A stretch of 64,000 nt of DNA from Nemania diffusa (lineage: Eukaryota > Ascomycota > Sordariomycetes > Xylariales > Xylariaceae). The stretch is from the NCBI GenBank assembly GCA_038501195.1, contig JBBPUQ010000005.1, forward strand, positions 1,860,001-1,924,000. Reading direction: 5' to 3'. The position numbers and the translations under genes are program-made. Positions 61,791-64,000 of the stretch are shown here, piece by piece. Numbering within the stretch: the first letter of the stretch is position 1; every line of letters begins with the position of its first letter. The notes under the pieces were generated by a model. That model saw nothing but the letters and a program-made list of their open reading frames with translations, made no database searches and was not told the DNA's origin.

Positions 61791-62930
61791 TTAAGACCTG
61801 ACCAGCGTGAGGCCGTAGGTCGACAGAATCTCGTTGACGGGCTGGAAGTAGGTGATGCCACCAACAGTGCAGTCACCTGAACCTCCCGAGGTGACACCCT
61901 GGGCCTGGGCGCCGGAGTAGTAGGAACCACCCGAGTCACCGGGCTCGGCGCACACGCTGGTTTGGGTGAGGCCGGTGACACGGCCTTCGGCGTAGGTGAC
62001 AGTCGCGCTTAGGGCGCGGACGGTACCGCAGTGGACACCGCTGGTGGAGCCGGAGCGGCAGATGCTGGATCCGACGGCGGAGGCGGTGCTGCCCGACACG
62101 GGCAGGTTGCCAGAGCCGTAGCCGTTGATCTGGCCGGTGAGGGTGGTTCCAGTGACGGTGCGGATGTAGCTCATGTCGGCGCTGCCGGGGAAGACGGAGC
62201 CAGAGAAGGTTCCAAGCGACGCACCGCTGCTGGTAGTGGCAGAGCTGCCTGCGGTGCCACAGTGGCCAGCCGAAACGAAACCGGTTGTGACAGTGAAGCC
62301 GACGGAGCAACGGGCGGCTCGGTTGATGATGTAGGCGTCACCACCGTAGACCGAGACGAAGGTAGTGGGCATCGCATCAACGACACGCACCTCGAACTCA
62401 GACGCCTCGAGGCCGACCTGAGCGGCGAGAGCCTCGGCGTGGGCGGTGCTGTCGGCGAGGGCCTCTAGGACGAGCTTGTTGGCGGCGACGTCGACGTAGT
62501 ACGCCGCGATGCCAGAGTCGGCGGTCCTTGTGCCGAGAGCGTTGACTTGGCTGATGTCCTGGTTGTCAAGGGCGAGCTTGGCCTCTTGAAGCTTGGAGAG
62601 GCTGTTGGCCATGATCGCCGGAGTGGCGCCAGCGGCGGTCACCTCGGCGGCCAAGGCCTCGTCGGTGATGCCGACGTTGATCGTAGTGCCGTCCTCGGCA
62701 ACCCAAGCGCCGGCGAACGAGGCACCCGTCGAGGTGCGCAGCTGCTCGATGACCTCGGTGGCCGAGAGCTCACGGGCAACACGAGCAGTGGCCTGCTTGG
62801 CGTCGAGTCCCAAGTCGCGCTTCATGGCGGCCAGGATCTCGGGGTGGAGGCTGTTCGCGACCGGCGAGGGGGCACCGTAGGCAAGGGGCAGGACGGCTGC
62901 CAAGAAGGCGAGGAACCCGGTGAGCTCCAT
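61791..62930 (-). CDS. Secreted streptogrisin/alpha-lytic-type serine protease (S1)
   Basis: A chymotrypsin-fold endopeptidase of the bacterial S1 type (streptogrisin, alpha-lytic protease), made as an inactive precursor and secreted. The single exon encodes 379 aa from ATG at 62930. The signal peptide (about 1-20) is followed by a long propeptide (about 21-190, with the folding-helper arrangement seen in actinobacterial precursors). The mature domain has the triad His223 (SAGHCG), Asp252 (SADMSYIR) and Ser333 (AEPGDSGGS). Six cysteines (208, 224, 291, 301, 327, 354) match the three disulfides of alpha-lytic protease. RSGSTSGVHCGTV and TSGGSGDC are hallmark bacterial segments. GDSGGS replaces the usual GDSGGP. 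The gene is intronless and GC-rich next to AT-rich flanks. Similar genes in insect-pathogenic fungi (Metarhizium CHY1) are considered actinobacterial acquisitions; transfer here is inferred. Confidence 0.92.
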   Translation of the reverse strand: MELTGFLAFLAAVLPLAYGAPSPVANSLHPEILAAMKRDLGLDAKQATARVARELSATEVIEQLRTSTGASFAGAWVAEDGTTINVGITDEALAAEVTAAGATPAIMANSLSKLQEAKLALDNQDISQVNALGTRTADSGIAAYYVDVAANKLVLEALADSTAHAEALAAQVGLEASEFEVRVVDAMPTTFVSVYGGDAYIINRAARCSVGFTVTTGFVSAGHCGTAGSSATTSSGASLGTFSGSVFPGSADMSYIRTVTGTTLTGQINGYGSGNLPVSGSTASAVGSSICRSGSTSGVHCGTVRALSATVTYAEGRVTGLTQTSVCAEPGDSGGSYYSGAQAQGVTSGGSGDCTVGGITYFQPVNEILSTYGLTLVRS

Positions 62931-63764
62931 GACTAGCGTTCTGAAGACAATACTTGGGAGAAAGAGGCGTTGATATTGTAGAAGCTAAGCAGAAAGCTAG
63001 ATGAGGCGATGAGTCTGCTGCAAACTACCAGATTAGATGAGAACATGTCTACTCATTTATACTCATCGCGGCTCCAGTATCGCAACTTGCATCACGCTCT
63101 TGTTGTCGCTATCCAAGACAGCGCCTACATTAGACTGGTTGTTTCTAAATCTCTCCTTCCTAATCCGCCCCAACCGGCCGGGCGACGTTATCACAGGTTT
63201 TGATAGTATCGGCAGGATAATCCTCAAAAGGCACGTAGCTTTGGACAGATAAGCTGTTGTAACTCCAGGCTGGCACAGCCCGGTTAACAACTCACGCTTC
63301 TTACACCCCTTTAAGTTTAGCAACATGTCAAGTGAGGCCCATAGCATCCGCTTCGGATCAACCATATATCCAAATTCGGCATGTCGATGGTGACATTCTG
63401 ATCCGTGTCGTTTCTGGTTTATAGAACGGGCAGTAGACGCCTTCGGCCCGCAAGATTCAGGGCGCCGGCAGCCGACACTAGCAGGCAATCTCATGTGGAC
63501 TCCAACTACTACTATTAACGGTAATGTGCGTTTCTAGCTTTGCGGAGAACCTTGCGGGACTCCGGCTATCGTCAATAATCCTGCGCGGTACGTGCTTTGC
63601 AAGCAACCGGGGAGTAGTTTACATACCTGTTTTATCAGGTTAAGAACTCGACAACGCCAGTGGGCTCACTCAACCCTCTGTTCAGATTGGCATTATCGTT
63701 GATAGGCCAAGAGTACCGAATCAGGAAGGCAGGGGAAGAAGGTTCCTTGGTGTTTCTTGGTGTT
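62931..63764. other. Upstream region of the S1 protease gene
   Basis: This contains the protease promoter. Small frames on both strands at 63009-63494 conflict with one another and show no family. Confidence 0.5.
63055..63061 (-). promoter_or_regulatory. TATA-like element of the S1 protease gene
   Basis: TATAAAT on the minus strand, about 125 bases upstream of the protease start codon. Its position fits a core promoter. Confidence 0.45.
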
Positions 63765-63910
63765 TCTTGGAGTTCAATTCCTACACTTCTAAGAGGTTGG
63801 TTGGGGCAGCCAAGCTATTGGCCGTTGTAACCCCATCTCTTGGTGTTCAATTTCCATACTTCTTACAGGCTGGTTGGGGAAGCCAAGCTATTAACCGTCG
63901 TAGCCCCATC
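63765..63910 (+). repeat. 73-bp imperfect tandem repeat, two units
   Basis: Units 63765-63837 and 63838-63910 align at a constant 73-bp offset. Shared blocks include TCTTGG, TTCAATT, GGTTGGGG, GCCAAGCTATT and CCCCATC. A third unit begins at 63911 with TCTTGGT and diverges quickly. Just before the array, GTGTTTCTTG is itself repeated. The remaining sequence to 64000 holds no supported gene. Confidence 0.85.
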
Positions 63911-64000
63911 TCTTGGTATCTGGTGGGCATCGAACTGCCTATACTCCGAGTTTTGTCATTGCCTTCACAACTTCCATTCCAGGTTGTTGCCAAGATGTCT

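Noticed and set aside
1..64000. tRNA, rRNA and CRISPR arrays
   Set aside because: By eye I found no B-box with matching cloverleaf, no 5S-like sequence, and no regularly spaced direct repeats with unique spacers.

Overview
This window is nuclear DNA from a filamentous ascomycete, probably a sordariomycete. The support is short introns with GTAAGT-type donors, CTAAC-like branch sites and YAG acceptors, and a gene set typical of Pezizomycotina: class III chitin synthase, an ApsA/Num1 cortical anchor, Ras2, Opy2 and an OPT transporter. Genes are sparse. About 12 intact protein genes and one decayed gene occupy roughly a third of the sequence. I see no tRNA, rRNA, CRISPR array or intact transposon. 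Exon boundaries given here come from reading frame, splice consensus and family conservation, not from transcripts.

Layout. 0.5-6.7 kb (minus strand): the NEDD8-conjugating enzyme UBC12 and a large coiled-coil/PH protein of the ApsA/Num1 family. About 6.8-24.4 kb is a 17-kb gene-poor block, AT-rich and full of stops for much of its length, with a more GC-rich island near 17.5-19.7 kb. 24.5-25.3 kb (minus): Ras2. 30.4-31.6 kb (minus): a type II haloacid-dehalogenase-like HAD hydrolase. 34.7-37.2 kb (minus): threonyl-tRNA synthetase in seven exons. 39.4-40.8 kb (minus): Opy2, the membrane anchor of the HOG pathway. 45.4-48.2 kb (plus): class III chitin synthase. 48.9-50.0 kb (plus): an OTU2/OTUD6-like deubiquitinase. 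Near 52.0-52.5 kb (minus) lies a pseudogene with in-frame stops. 53.6-56.2 kb (plus): an oligopeptide transporter. 56.5-57.5 kb (minus): an APH-type kinase. 58.6-59.8 kb (minus): a secreted GH5 glycosidase. 61.8-62.9 kb (minus): a secreted streptogrisin/alpha-lytic-type serine protease. A 73-bp tandem repeat sits at 63.8-63.9 kb.

How the genes relate. Most are housekeeping or signalling genes with no operon-like grouping. Three fit a theme of wall building and polarised growth (chitin synthase, Opy2, Ras2), and ApsA adds nuclear positioning. Two belong to ubiquitin/NEDD8 pathways (UBC12, OTU). The right end (53-63 kb) groups a peptide importer with two secreted hydrolases, which suggests extracellular nutrient acquisition.

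Most interesting points: a bacterial-type protease in a fungal genome, which looks like an old horizontal acquisition; an ATG-less, stop-free in-frame extension upstream of threonyl-tRNA synthetase, which could encode a mitochondrial isoform from a non-AUG start; a splice-frame conflict in the GH5 gene; a point-mutated pseudogene; and TAGGTAGG-type palindromes scattered through the noncoding DNA.
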